Shown: in pieces, positions 37,864 through 47,279 of the stretch
Layout of the letters: the number at the start of each line of letters is the position of its first letter
Position numbering within the stretch: position 1 is the first letter of the stretch
Assembly: GCA_003138515.1 (NCBI GenBank)
Contig: PLGG01000041.1
Location: forward strand, 180-61,402
Length of the DNA: 61,223 nt
From: Acidobacteriaceae bacterium
GTDB lineage: Bacteria; Acidobacteriota; Terriglobia; Terriglobales; Acidobacteriaceae
Reading direction: 5' to 3'
Made by a program: the position numbers and the translations under genes
Notes under the pieces: model-generated
Database searches by the model: none
The model's input: the letters and a program-made list of their open reading frames with translations, nothing else
Told to the model about the DNA's origin: nothing

Positions 37864-39846
37864 TTACGTGCCCGGCGTGCCCGGCGCTTGCTGCCCCTGC
37901 GTCTTGGCGTTCAAGCGGACGAGGTTGTGTTTCTTGTAATAGCTCCACACTCCGCCCATAAAGACGCTGAAGGCCTCGTTGCGGCGCTGATTCAAGAGTT
38001 GATCCTTCATCTGGTCGAAGTTCTTTGAAATCTCGTCGGGGGTCGGCTCCTGCTTGTCGTCAATCTTCGCTACGACGCCGGTGCGGCCGGCGTCAATCGG
38101 CCCGCTGATCGCGCCCACGCTCATGTCGAAGAGTTGCGGCGCCACCTGGCCCACTTCGCCAAAATCGGGTACCTGCCCGCTTTCGCCCACCAGATCGCTG
38201 GTCTTTACAGTCGCGCCCACGGCCTTGGCCGCCTTGGCCAGATCGTTGGTCGCCTTCGCCTGATCGGCCAGCGCCTTCGTCTTCTGGCTCAGTAGCAAGG
38301 GAAGCTGCTCCTGGCGGTAATCGTCGAGCACATGGGTTTTCCAATCGGCGAAAGTCGGCGCGTGCGCCGGAACGATGCCGGTCACCTGGAAGATCGCGTA
38401 ACCTTCGCCAGTGGGCGCCGATTGCGGCGGGTCGCCCTGCTTGGCCGCGAACGCCTTGGCGAGAATCTGCGAACCGTCGGGTAGCGCGGCAATCACGCCG
38501 TCGTGCGCCACAGGATCCGTAGTGACCACATCGAGGTGATGCGCCGCGGCCGTTTTTTCCAGGCCGTTCTTGATCGCTTCGCTGGTCAGTTGCTGCGCAT
38601 AATTGTCCTGCGCCGAAGTTTCCGCCTGCCGCGTGAGCGCGGCAATAATGGTGGCCTGCACTTCGCTCAGCGGCTGCGTGTGCGCCGTCTGCCGCTCTTC
38701 GACCTGCACAATGTGGTAGCCGAAATTGGTCTTGACAATTGCAACGTCGCCAATTTTCTGAGTAAAGATCGCATTGTCGAACGCCGGCACCATCTTGCCC
38801 CGCTGCGCAAAGCCCAGTTCTCCGCCCGTGTCCTTGCTTCCCGGATCGTCAGAGTATTTCTTCGCCAGGTCGGTCCAGCTTCCGCCCGCCTGGAGCTGCT
38901 TGAGAACCGTCTCCGCCTTGGCTTTGGCCGCGGCGTCGGTCTTGGCATCGGCGTTCGGCGGCACGCCGATGAGAATGTGCCGCGACTTGGCCTGCTCCGG
39001 CACGGAATAGTCGGCGACGTGTTCGTTGTAGTACTGCTGAACGGCCTGCTGGTTCGGTGGTTGAGCGCCGCCGGGAATCTGGCTCGCGGTGAACGCGAAG
39101 TAAGCGATCTTGCGCTCCTCCGGCACTGCCTGCGCGTAGCGCGCCGCATTCGTTTTGAAGAACGCCTGCAGGTCGCTGTCAGATGGATTGATGGTCTTGC
39201 CCAGATCTTCGGCGGAGATTACCGCATAATCGAACTTGATTTTGATATTCGCTTTGCGATAAGTGTCGCGGACTTCCTGATCGCTGACCGTGACTCCGGC
39301 GGTGATGAAAGCCTGCAGCCGCTGGATCGTAATCTCGTTCTTGATCTCGTCTTCGAAATCCGTCACGGACTCGTGCAGCCGGTCGTCGATCAACTGCTTG
39401 TAGGCATCGGGGCCAATGAAGGTCCCGTTGGGGTAGAGAACCTGGCCCGTGGGGCCGGTCTGCAAATACTTGCGCACGTCGTCTTGGGTCGCGGAGATTC
39501 CCAGCTTGTGCGCCTCTTCGAGCATCACCTGCTCCTGCACCAGTTGCTGGCCCACCTGCTGCTCGAACATGTGCACGATCATTGGATTGTTGGCGTACTC
39601 CGGATTGCGCTGCCGCAGTTGGTTCTCGGTGATCTGCTCCACGTGTGCCTGGCTGATGGAGTCACCCGACGACAGGAAACGGCTATACCAGTGCGGATAA
39701 ACAACGGCGTATGTGTCGGGAGAAGAGGACCCCACTCCGCCCAGGCCGGGAATCAGGTACAGCACCATGGTGACCGAAGCTGCGCCGATGACGACCACAA
39801 TCAGCGCCTTGACCATGCGATTATCTGTTTGCAGGAAACGAATCAT
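37864..39846 (-). CDS. PpiD/SurA-like periplasmic peptidyl-prolyl isomerase
   Basis: A 660-residue membrane-anchored foldase. One N-terminal helix (ALIVVVIGAASVTMVLYLIPG) anchors it. A SurA-N-like chaperone region follows (about 60-260, QQLVQEQVMLEEAHKLGI). A parvulin domain (about 285-385) carries AKSRHILIGVPP, GGELGFAQRGKMVPAFDNAIF and NFGYHIVQVEERQT, and a second chaperone-like lobe lies at 400-640. PpiD acts at the Sec exit to help periplasmic and outer-membrane proteins fold. The gene is monocistronic with its own terminator. Confidence 0.93.
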   Translation of the reverse strand: MIRFLQTDNRMVKALIVVVIGAASVTMVLYLIPGLGGVGSSSPDTYAVVYPHWYSRFLSSGDSISQAHVEQITENQLRQRNPEYANNPMIVHMFEQQVGQQLVQEQVMLEEAHKLGISATQDDVRKYLQTGPTGQVLYPNGTFIGPDAYKQLIDDRLHESVTDFEDEIKNEITIQRLQAFITAGVTVSDQEVRDTYRKANIKIKFDYAVISAEDLGKTINPSDSDLQAFFKTNAARYAQAVPEERKIAYFAFTASQIPGGAQPPNQQAVQQYYNEHVADYSVPEQAKSRHILIGVPPNADAKTDAAAKAKAETVLKQLQAGGSWTDLAKKYSDDPGSKDTGGELGFAQRGKMVPAFDNAIFTQKIGDVAIVKTNFGYHIVQVEERQTAHTQPLSEVQATIIAALTRQAETSAQDNYAQQLTSEAIKNGLEKTAAAHHLDVVTTDPVAHDGVIAALPDGSQILAKAFAAKQGDPPQSAPTGEGYAIFQVTGIVPAHAPTFADWKTHVLDDYRQEQLPLLLSQKTKALADQAKATNDLAKAAKAVGATVKTSDLVGESGQVPDFGEVGQVAPQLFDMSVGAISGPIDAGRTGVVAKIDDKQEPTPDEISKNFDQMKDQLLNQRRNEAFSVFMGGVWSYYKKHNLVRLNAKTQGQQAPGTPGT

Positions 39847-40036
39847 GGATGGACTTGAACCTTCAACTCTCTAAGCGCGGGCAAGGGAGAGCCGGCGGAC
39901 GGCAACACGGAATCTGCTGCGTGCGCGGCGGGCTTGCGGATGCGCAAATCTCGCTCGATACGACTCTGTCATTATAGTGGATCGTCGACGCGCGCGGATC
40001 GTCGCACCATCGTCCGGCGCAAAACGGGCCAACGCA

Positions 40037-40066
40037 AAACGGGCATCCGCCGCGGCGGACGCCCGT
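40037..40066 (-). terminator. Terminator after the BON-domain gene
   Basis: ACGGGC-A-TCCGCC pairs with GGCGGA-C-GCCCGT; on the minus strand TTTTGCG follows. It lies 25 bases past the stop of the 40091 gene. The adjoining bases carry CGCAAAACGGGC twice in tandem. Confidence 0.65.
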
Positions 40067-40090
40067 CACCTCTGTTGTCTGCTTTTTGAC

Positions 40091-41521
40091 TTACCGCCAG
40101 TAGTACACTCCGCCGACCAGATAGTAAGGCCGGTAGTAAACCGGCGGATAGCCATACGGGTAAGCCGAGCCGTAACCCGCGTAATAGCGTGGACCGTATT
40201 CTGAGCGCCTGTAGAGGCTCGGCCCGCCGGGATACAGCCCCTGGGCCAGGCGCGCTGCCTCTTGCGGGCTGACCGGCGCAACCGTGATCGGCGCGTTGAG
40301 ATGGAACGTGACCAGCGCCTCAGCTGGAATCCACACGCGCGGTCCGCCTGAGGCAGCCGAAGCCGCGGTGCCACCGGCCGCGCCGGCTCCGGCGCCGATG
40401 GCGCAGCCTGGGCCACGGCCCACCGCACAGCCAATGATCGCGCCAATAATGGCCCCACCCACGGCGTTGTTCACCGTCTGGCCGGCCTTATTCGGACCCT
40501 TCACTCTGAACTGATCCGTATCCAGCGGGTAGTTTTGTCCGCCCAGGTCGAGCGATGTGAGCGCGAGCGCCAGCACGGAGCTGCCGGCCAAATGGCCCGA
40601 TCCCTCATTCTTCACTTCGGTCACAATGCCGTGCACGATGGCGCCCCGCGGAATTGCCAACACCCCGCCCGCAATCACATCCTGAATCACCGTGAACTGA
40701 ACCGGGTCACCGTTCCTGGCCCGCTTGCTTTCCACCGCTTCGCTGGTCCGCACCTGCAACAGTGTTCCCGCTGGAATGGTCACCGGTCCTCTGGCAGGCT
40801 GATACGGAGGCGCCTGAGGAGCGGGCTGGTACTGCGGATACGGCGGATATTGCGAATTCTGCGGACTCTGGTACTGCGGCCGCGCCGGCGGCGGTGGCGG
40901 GTAGCCTCCTTGCTGCGGGTAGGCTGGTTGTTGCGGATAGCCGCCTTGCTGTGGGTAGGCTGGTTGCTGCGGATACGCTGGCTGCTGCGGGTTGTTCGCC
41001 GCACCCGGCGGAGGCCCCTGGTCTTGCGGATTTGGAACTTGCGGATTTGCGTCCGGAGCAGGGCCCGGCGGTGGCAAGTTTGCCATTTGCTGCTGCGCCT
41101 GCGACTGGTCGGGATCGGGCACATCACCAGTGCCGGGAGCAGGCTGCGGGCTTTGCGCGTCCGCGCCCGGATTGCCGATCTGCAAGTTGTTGTGCACCTT
41201 GGTCACGCCGTCCACATGCGCAGCGATCGACTCGGCCAACTGCTTTGACGCATCGCTCGAAACTGTTCCCGAAAGCGTGACCTCGCCCTGAATGGTGGCC
41301 GCGGTAATCAAATCGTTCTTCAGCGCGGCCGAAGCGTCGAGCGCGTGCACAACGTCCATCTCAATCTGTCCATCGGTGCGCTGCCCCTGTTGCGCCGCCG
41401 GATCGCCTTGAGGTTGCGGCGCCGCGCCCGCGTCCTGTGCCAGCGCGACCACGGCGCACAGCACGGCTAACGCCACCAATGCCATGAGCTGTGTGCTCAC
41501 CTTCTTCATCGAGGTATTCAT
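40091..41521 (-). CDS. Secreted BON-domain/glycine-zipper protein with Pro/Gln/Tyr repeats
   Basis: A 476-residue exported protein: signal peptide (VSTQLMALVALAVLCAVVALAQ), a BON domain (QIEMDVVHALDASAALKNDLITAATIQGEVTLSGTVSS, about 52-115), a long linker with tandem PQQPAYPQQGGY repeats (DNA repeats at about 40905-40990), and a C-terminal domain beginning VTIPAGTLLQVRTSEAVESKRARNGDPVQF. That domain includes a glycine-zipper segment (GGAIIGAIIGCAVGRGPGCAIGAGAGAAGG) and ends Tyr-rich (YYLVGGVYYWR). AGGAG has the right spacing to the ATG at 41521 rather than the one at 41527. It is likely an outer-membrane or surface-attached structural protein. Confidence 0.8.
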   Translation of the reverse strand: MNTSMKKVSTQLMALVALAVLCAVVALAQDAGAAPQPQGDPAAQQGQRTDGQIEMDVVHALDASAALKNDLITAATIQGEVTLSGTVSSDASKQLAESIAAHVDGVTKVHNNLQIGNPGADAQSPQPAPGTGDVPDPDQSQAQQQMANLPPPGPAPDANPQVPNPQDQGPPPGAANNPQQPAYPQQPAYPQQGGYPQQPAYPQQGGYPPPPPARPQYQSPQNSQYPPYPQYQPAPQAPPYQPARGPVTIPAGTLLQVRTSEAVESKRARNGDPVQFTVIQDVIAGGVLAIPRGAIVHGIVTEVKNEGSGHLAGSSVLALALTSLDLGGQNYPLDTDQFRVKGPNKAGQTVNNAVGGAIIGAIIGCAVGRGPGCAIGAGAGAAGGTAASAASGGPRVWIPAEALVTFHLNAPITVAPVSPQEAARLAQGLYPGGPSLYRRSEYGPRYYAGYGSAYPYGYPPVYYRPYYLVGGVYYWR

Positions 41522-41652
41522 CTTCATTTCTCCTGTGCCTCCGTCATCATTACCGGCGGCGAAAACTCACGCCGGGCAAACGGTCTTCTCGAACTCGCTT
41601 CATTGGCTCATTCTGTTAGACGAGGCTCGACTGAGCCTGGTAACTGCTTAAA

Positions 41653-41665
41653 CCCGGCCTCCGGG
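41653..41665 (-). terminator. Small hairpin after pgi
   Basis: CCCGG and CCGGG around a 3-base loop, with TTT following on the minus strand, 10 bases past the pgi stop. It is weak; no better terminator is visible. Confidence 0.3.
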
Positions 41666-41675
41666 AAAAAGTTTC

Positions 41676-43400
41676 CTATCCCAGGGCTTCGCTGACTGCT
41701 GCGCCCAAAGCCTTTAGCCCCGCCGCCGCGTCGGCTCCCAGATGCACCCGGAGGGCCCGGCGTCCACGCGATTCCAGCACCGCCAGATCGCCCGCCGCCT
41801 GTGCATCGATCACCACCCCAAAGCTGTACTTCTGGCCGGGAATGTCCATGTCGTCGGCGTGGTCCGCGGTGATCTGGAGAAAGACGCCCGTATTCGGGCC
41901 GCCCTTATAGTCCTGGCCGGTCGAGTGCAAGAAACGCGGGCCAAAGCCGAGGCATGTGGCCACATGTTTTTGATCGCGCACCTTGTGACGGAATTCCTGG
42001 ATCGCTGCCTCGTGTTCATCAAACATGGGCAGGAACGCAACGGTGGCGAAATAGTCGCCTGCGCCAAGTTGATCGAGATGCGCGCGCAGAAATCCGGCCA
42101 GTGTTGGGCTCGTCGCGGCGGCCTTCAGTTTCGCGGCGTATGCATCGGTCGCGTAGAGCGCGAATGGAGTTCCCGCGTCGTCCTTTCCCGTGAGGAATGG
42201 CGTGCGCTCGGGTAGCTTGCCGGTTTTCTCATATTCCGAGGTCAGCGTCCGCGTCTCTATCTTCGCCGCTTCCACGTCCGGCTGGTTGAAGGGGTTGATG
42301 CCGATCACCGAGCCTGCAACAGCGGTCGCAATCTCCCAAGTGAAGAACTGCCCGAAGATTTCGTAGAGATCTGTAATTTCGAAATAGACCACCGGATGGC
42401 CCGCGGCTTCGAGAGCCGCGACCTTCGCATCCTGACTGGCGTCGGCGGTGCCGTGCAGCCGCACATAGGCAAACACGCGGTCTTTGCCATACACGCTCGG
42501 CGGGCCAATCTCTTCGCGGTCGACCGGCGTAATTCCCTTCCCTTGCTTGCCAGTCGACTCGGCGATGAGTTGCTCCAGCCAAGCGCCCAGGTCATGGATC
42601 TCGGGCGAAGTAAAGATGGTGATCTTGTCGCGCCCGGCATTCGCTGCCGTGCCCAGCAGAAGGCCAAGCTGCATGCCGGGATTATCCGCCACGGGCAGCT
42701 TCGCGGCGGCCACTGCTTTGGCTGCCTCCGCCAAAAGTGTTTCTACGTTCAGGCCTGTCACGGTAGCCGCCACTACGCCAAAGTTCGAAAGCGCGGAGTA
42801 ACGTCCGCCAATCTGCGGATCGCCATAGAAGATGTCCCTGAAGCCGTCAGCCTTCGCTACCTGCTCCATCTTCGAGCCGGGGTCGGTGATGGCCATGAAG
42901 CGGCTGCCCGCCTCATCGGCGCCTACGGCGCGCCGCATCTCGTCGAAGAAGAACTGCTTCAGGATATTCGGCTCGAGCGTCGATCCGGATTTGCTCGCGA
43001 CGACCACTAACGTCTCGGGCAGGTTCACTGCGTCGCAGGCGGCCTTCACCTCCGCCGGGTCGGTCGAGTCCACGATGTGCAGCTCTGGGAACCCTGGCTG
43101 CGGCCCGAATGTTTTGGCCAGCACCTCGGGGCATAGGCTCGAACCGCCCATGCCGAGCAGCAGAACTGATTGGAAGTCGGAGCTCTTTATGTCGCCGCCG
43201 AGCTCGGCGAAGGACGCAAGGTCCTTCTGTTGCCGCTCGACAATGTCGATCCAGCCCATCCACTGCTCCTCGCCGTCGCGAGTCCATAGCCCGGGGTCCT
43301 TTTGCCAAAAGCGCTCAACCTTCTTATTGGCTTGCCAGTCGGCGGCGGCCGCATCCACGGCTCCGCGAAGATCGGAGGAAACTGCGTATCGAAAGCTCAT
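41676..43400 (-). CDS. pgi: Glucose-6-phosphate isomerase
   Basis: PGI interconverts glucose-6-phosphate and fructose-6-phosphate. The 574-residue protein shows the two SIS-type sugar-phosphate domains: SVLLLGMGGSSLCPEVLAKTFG, VVVASKSGSTLEPN, GGRYSALSNFGVVAA and the C-terminal HEAAIQEFRHKV. The sequence type is that of the PGI half of transaldolase-PGI fusion proteins, but no transaldolase half is attached: the preceding 100 bases are non-coding and manA lies beyond. AGGTGA precedes the ATG. With manA it forms a probable fructose-6-phosphate branch operon. Confidence 0.93.
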   Translation of the reverse strand: MSFRYAVSSDLRGAVDAAAADWQANKKVERFWQKDPGLWTRDGEEQWMGWIDIVERQQKDLASFAELGGDIKSSDFQSVLLLGMGGSSLCPEVLAKTFGPQPGFPELHIVDSTDPAEVKAACDAVNLPETLVVVASKSGSTLEPNILKQFFFDEMRRAVGADEAGSRFMAITDPGSKMEQVAKADGFRDIFYGDPQIGGRYSALSNFGVVAATVTGLNVETLLAEAAKAVAAAKLPVADNPGMQLGLLLGTAANAGRDKITIFTSPEIHDLGAWLEQLIAESTGKQGKGITPVDREEIGPPSVYGKDRVFAYVRLHGTADASQDAKVAALEAAGHPVVYFEITDLYEIFGQFFTWEIATAVAGSVIGINPFNQPDVEAAKIETRTLTSEYEKTGKLPERTPFLTGKDDAGTPFALYATDAYAAKLKAAATSPTLAGFLRAHLDQLGAGDYFATVAFLPMFDEHEAAIQEFRHKVRDQKHVATCLGFGPRFLHSTGQDYKGGPNTGVFLQITADHADDMDIPGQKYSFGVVIDAQAAGDLAVLESRGRRALRVHLGADAAAGLKALGAAVSEALG

Positions 43401-43500
43401 ATCACCTTAGATTCTGCCTGAATGGCACGGTTGCAAAGCTAAAGATTGTGCAAAAAGTTCGGGGCGACCGGACTCCGGGCGCGCCAGCTCTTTCTTCTCG

Positions 43501-44526
43501 TTACGTAGTTGTCGCGGGCCAATTCGGCGTAATGCGGATGAGCTCGAGCTGCTCGCCCAACCCGCTCGCGTCTTCGAGCACGAACTCCGGCGAGGCAGCG
43601 GGCACGGCCACAATCCCGCGCGGCGGTAAATCGACGGGCTCAGATCCGGCGCCGGTCAGCCGCGCCTTGCCCGACGCCGCAAACAAATAGGCCAGCCCGC
43701 GCTTTCCGCCTGGGCCGCCCAGGCTTTCGCTGGTGCGGCTACTGTTCACGGGAATCCGCTCCATGCGAAAGTACCCCACATCGATCAGTATGGTGCGATC
43801 GGCGAGCTGGCGCGGGGCCACTTTGCCCGCCCGCGTCGCGAGTTTCGTAGCTTCAAGGGATTTCTCAATGTGCAGCTCGCGGGGCCGTCCGTAATCGTAC
43901 ATACGGTAGGTCAGATCGCAGTTCTGCTGCGTCTCCAGCAAAATCGATCCCGGCCAGATCGAGTGCACGGTCCCGGCATCGACAAAGATCATGTCCCCGG
44001 CAGCGACCGGCAGCATGTTCAGCCGCGCCTCGAGCGTTCCCGCGCGAATGCCTTCCCGAATTTCAGCGAGTGTCGTCCCCGGCTTCACTCCGACTGCAAC
44101 TTCCGCTCCCGGCTCGGCTGCGAGCGCGTACCAGCACTCCGTCTTGCCACGCGGCTGCCCGTATTTCTGGGCCAGCTTGTCGTCGGGATGCACCTGCACG
44201 CTTAGCTTTTCCCTGGCAAAGATCGTTTTGATCAATAATGGGGATTCCGCCTGCGGCGGGAGCGGCGAATCCGTCACTGGCGCATCGGGGCCGAGCAGCG
44301 CTGCATGTTCTTCCTGGAAGAGTGCGCCCAACTTCTTGCCCGCATGGGGTCCGGTCGCAATCAGGCAATCGTCGCCCGTGAGCCAGACTTCGCCGATGGG
44401 ATCGCCCTCGGCCACGCGGTCATACCACGGCCGCAAATCGCGGAATCCCCAGACCCGCGCCGTAAACACAGGTTCGATGCGAAACGGCGCCAATTCCGGC
44501 GCTTGCGATGGTTGCGAATCTGTCAT
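43501..44526 (-). CDS. manA: Mannose-6-phosphate isomerase, class I
   Basis: ManA interconverts mannose-6-phosphate and fructose-6-phosphate, feeding GDP-mannose or mannose catabolism. The 341-residue zinc cupin has FTARVWGFRDLRPW, GEVWLTGDD, LLIKTIFAREKLSVQVHPDD (metal His and Glu region), GKTECWYALAAEPGAEV and FVDAGTVHSIWPG. The length fits short bacterial type I enzymes. Upstream of pgi on the same strand with a 100-base gap, so co-expression is likely. No strong ribosome site is seen before the ATG at 44526. Confidence 0.93.
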   Translation of the reverse strand: MTDSQPSQAPELAPFRIEPVFTARVWGFRDLRPWYDRVAEGDPIGEVWLTGDDCLIATGPHAGKKLGALFQEEHAALLGPDAPVTDSPLPPQAESPLLIKTIFAREKLSVQVHPDDKLAQKYGQPRGKTECWYALAAEPGAEVAVGVKPGTTLAEIREGIRAGTLEARLNMLPVAAGDMIFVDAGTVHSIWPGSILLETQQNCDLTYRMYDYGRPRELHIEKSLEATKLATRAGKVAPRQLADRTILIDVGYFRMERIPVNSSRTSESLGGPGGKRGLAYLFAASGKARLTGAGSEPVDLPPRGIVAVPAASPEFVLEDASGLGEQLELIRITPNWPATTT

Positions 44527-44688
44527 AGAGCCGGTTCCTAACCTCTTTGCCTCGTTCTTGTTGCCAGCGAGTCCGGATCCCCGCCGACAAGCCGCTAATG
44601 CACTCCCACTTTAGCAGAGACGTGAACCGGACCTTTGCCCCAAGAATGGCCTCGCTTTTCAGCCGGCCCGTGCTACGCTCATCGTGAC

Positions 44689-45966
44689 ATGCGCCATCGA
44701 GTTTATTTGCTCTTTGCGTTACTTGCGGTTTTTGTTGCCTTCAACTCCGCGTCGGCTCAGAAATTCCAGCCCAAGTCGATTCAATTTCAGGGCGCGCCCG
44801 AATACTCAGCTGATGAATTGCTAGCCGCAACGGGATTGAAGAAGGGCGTCGTCCTCAGCTACTCCGACATGCAGGACTATTCGAAACGCCTGCTGGGTTC
44901 AGGGGTCTTCGCATCGGTAGCCTTCAAGTTCGACGGCCAGGATCTGGTTTTTCTTCTCACACCCTCCGCCGACCTCCACCCCATCCATCTGGACAACCTT
45001 CCCCTGACTCCCGGCGCGGATCTCGACGCCAAACTGCACGCGCAGCTTCCGCTGTATCACGGCAAGGTTCCGGCGGAAGGCGGGCTCACGGACGACGTGC
45101 GGGCGGCCCTGGAAAAGTTGCTCGCGGCCGAAGGTATCACGGTTACGGTCGTCGCCACGAACACTGCCGATCCTTCCACACACCAGATGAATGGCGTCGC
45201 CTATTCCATTACCACGCCCCCTGTACAAATCGTGGTGGCCCATGTCGACGGTGTCTCCGACGCCTTCCAAGCCAAAGTTCACGCGGTCCTGGACGAGGCC
45301 TCGAAGAATCCTTTCAGCACTACGGACTCGGCAAGCAACATCGAGCGCATTGTGGAGCAGTTCTATGGTGATCAGGGCTATGCCGCGGCGAAGGTCCAGG
45401 TCTCCCGCTCCGGCGATCCATCCCTCCAGTCCGGCGCTATTGTCGTTCCCTTCTCCATTCAGGTTCAGGAAGGCCGCGTTTACAAAATCGATGCCATCCA
45501 TCTTCCGCCCGGGATTCCGGTTACGCAGGCGGAGATCGATAAAGCCCTCGATCCCTCCTTTGGCGCCTTGCCTGTGGGGGCACGGGTTCGTTCCATCTGG
45601 GCCTTGATCGCACCCAGGTATAGCGCCAAAGGCAACCTCGATTGCAAAGTCACGCCTCACGCTGAGTTCAACGAAGCGGCGGCTACAGTCAGCTATTCAG
45701 TCGACGTCGACCCTGGCCCTGTTTACCATCTGGCCTTCGTTAAGTTCGACAACGTCACCGACGAGCTGCGCGCGCTTCTTATTCATAATTGGCAGATGAT
45801 GCCCGGCGATGTCTTTGACGAGTCCTACGTCGCGGCTTTCATTATGAAAGTCCAGCAGCAGGATCCAGTGCTGCGCCGATCGCTTGCGGGCGTCAAGGTG
45901 AAGTTCGATGTCATGGCTAACCCGGACACGCACGATGTGAACGTGGTCATCCGTCTGGAAAGATAA
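44689..45966 (+). CDS. Secreted POTRA-type protein without a barrel
   Basis: A 425-residue exported protein (signal MRHRVYLLFALLAVFVAFNSASA). It has three to four POTRA-like repeats: IQFQGAPEYSADELLAATGLKKGVVLSYSDMQDYSKRLLGSGVFASVAFKF, then VDGVSDAFQAKVHAVLDEASKNPF...VEQFYGDQGYAAAKVQV and FVKFDNVTDELRALLIHNWQMMPGDVF. POTRA modules belong to BamA/TamA outer-membrane assembly proteins, but the chain ends at VVIRLER with no beta-barrel. A periplasmic scaffold is likely; the family is not named. The ATG at 44689 gives a signal peptide; the TTG frame upstream does not. Confidence 0.75.
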   Translation: MRHRVYLLFALLAVFVAFNSASAQKFQPKSIQFQGAPEYSADELLAATGLKKGVVLSYSDMQDYSKRLLGSGVFASVAFKFDGQDLVFLLTPSADLHPIHLDNLPLTPGADLDAKLHAQLPLYHGKVPAEGGLTDDVRAALEKLLAAEGITVTVVATNTADPSTHQMNGVAYSITTPPVQIVVAHVDGVSDAFQAKVHAVLDEASKNPFSTTDSASNIERIVEQFYGDQGYAAAKVQVSRSGDPSLQSGAIVVPFSIQVQEGRVYKIDAIHLPPGIPVTQAEIDKALDPSFGALPVGARVRSIWALIAPRYSAKGNLDCKVTPHAEFNEAAATVSYSVDVDPGPVYHLAFVKFDNVTDELRALLIHNWQMMPGDVFDESYVAAFIMKVQQQDPVLRRSLAGVKVKFDVMANPDTHDVNVVIRLER

Positions 45967-45991
45967 GCGGCGAGCGGCTATCCTCATCTTC

Positions 45992-46579
45992 ATGCCGCAC
46001 TCCGTGATCTTCGACCATATGTTCCAACTGCCGCTTCCTATCCTGGAGAAGCTGCTTCGTCCCGCCATCGTCTACCTGGCGCTGGTGGTGCTGCTGCGCA
46101 TCTTCGGCAAGCGCGAGCTGGCGCAGCTTAACCCGTTCGACCTGGTGGTTCTGCTCTCGCTCTCGAACACAGTGCAGAACGCCATCATCGGCGACGACAA
46201 CTCCGTGTCCGGCGGAATCATCGGCGCGGTCTCATTGCTGGCCGTCAACTGGCTGGTGGTGCGCATGCTCTTCCGATCTCCGCGCCTGACGCGCATGTTT
46301 GAGGGCCGTGCCACTGTTCTGATCCGCAGCGGCCAAGTCGACCTCAAGGCATTGCAGCGCGAGTCGCTCACCCGCGAGGAGCTTGTCGACGTCATTCACC
46401 GCCAGGGGTTCGATAGCGTAGAGAAGGTGCATCGCTGCGAGTTGGAGCCGAACGGCACGTTCTATGTCGAAGGTTTCGAGCCGTCACCCGCCGATAAGCA
46501 GCACGAGGAACTGATGGCCCGGCTGGATGCGCTTCAGCGCCAGGTTGCGGCGTTGCATCCGCAGACAGCCGGAGAGTGA
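45992..46579 (+). CDS. DUF421 (YetF-like) membrane protein
   Basis: A 195-residue protein with three N-terminal helices and the DUF421 motifs RIFGKRELAQLNPFDLVVLLSLSNTVQNAIIG, then the soluble domain (VLIRSGQVDLKALQRESLTREELVDVIHRQGFDSVEKVHRCELEPNGTFYV). The end is a short coiled coil (HEELMARLDALQRQVAAL). It follows the POTRA-type gene by 25 bases on the same strand. The family's role is unresolved beyond membrane association. Confidence 0.9.
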   Translation: MPHSVIFDHMFQLPLPILEKLLRPAIVYLALVVLLRIFGKRELAQLNPFDLVVLLSLSNTVQNAIIGDDNSVSGGIIGAVSLLAVNWLVVRMLFRSPRLTRMFEGRATVLIRSGQVDLKALQRESLTREELVDVIHRQGFDSVEKVHRCELEPNGTFYVEGFEPSPADKQHEELMARLDALQRQVAALHPQTAGE

Positions 46580-46605
46580 TTCACGGCTTCGGGGTCTCCC
46601 TGCAA

Positions 46606-46998
46606 TTAGCGTAAAACCGCGATGGGGACGCCCGCCTTGACTCGAATCCAGGCTTTGTCTGTGGTCCAGGCTGTGGCGTTGCGAACCTTGGTTAGCGCCA
46701 AGCAGGCGCGGTCGCCCAGCGAAAGCTCCGGGTAAGTGCGGGAATAATTCGCGGCCAGATCGGCTTCTGTCCTCGCAAACGGAACCAGTTCAACCCCGCC
46801 AAGAAGGGCGTCGAGTTGTTGCGTTGTCATTGACGCATGATCCCGGTACAGCCGGGTGAGGATCTCGCACCAATTCACTAGGCCGATTGCAATACGGAGA
46901 TCGCGGTCCGACTCCGCCAGGGCCAGAAGGTCGCCGACTCTGTTTCCGCCTGGCTCCTTCAAAATCAGCGCCAAAACTGCCGATGAATCGAGAACCAC
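46606..46998 (-). CDS. VapC-type PIN-domain toxin
   Basis: A PIN-domain ribonuclease of about 130 residues: VVLDSSAVLALILKEPGG gives the first acidic residue, NWCEILTRL the second (Glu), and LSLGDRACLALTKVRNATAWTTDKAW the last pair (Asp). All four PIN acids appear present. AGGAAA lies five bases before the GTG at 46998, immediately past the vapB stop; an earlier GTG at 47016 overlaps vapB. It is expected to cut RNA when not bound by its antitoxin. Confidence 0.9.
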   Translation of the reverse strand: MVLDSSAVLALILKEPGGNRVGDLLALAESDRDLRIAIGLVNWCEILTRLYRDHASMTTQQLDALLGGVELVPFARTEADLAANYSRTYPELSLGDRACLALTKVRNATAWTTDKAWIRVKAGVPIAVLR

Positions 46999-46999
46999 G

Positions 47000-47254
47000 C
47001 TATTTCCTTGCTTCACGGGCCGCTTCCTGACGCCGTTCGGCGAGAAACTCGTCCAATATTCTCTTTAGGCTGCCGCGCTTTCTGATGATCCCTGCGCGGA
47101 TGCTTTCCAGCGCCATCTTGCGGGTAAGAATCCTGATCCCGCCGGGTTCGCTGATGACAGTCAGCCGCTCACCCGGCGCCATGCCGAATTCCTTGCGAAT
47201 GGAGGCAGGCAGGACAATTCTGCCACTTTCTCCAAGGATTACCGTTTCTGTCAT
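47000..47254 (-). CDS. VapB/AbrB-type antitoxin
   Basis: An 84-residue SpoVT/AbrB-fold protein: VILGESGRIVLPASIRKEFGMAPGERLTVISEPGGIRILTR is the swapped-hairpin DNA-binding domain. The helical C-terminus (SLKRILDEFLAERRQEAAREARK) should bind VapC. The ATG at 47254 is preferred over one five codons upstream because the domain starts at once. It is the first gene of a vapBC pair; a palindrome 25 bases upstream is the probable autoregulatory operator. Confidence 0.9.
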   Translation of the reverse strand: MTETVILGESGRIVLPASIRKEFGMAPGERLTVISEPGGIRILTRKMALESIRAGIIRKRGSLKRILDEFLAERRQEAAREARK

Positions 47255-47279
47255 AGTCAGACACCCCATCCTCTATTAT

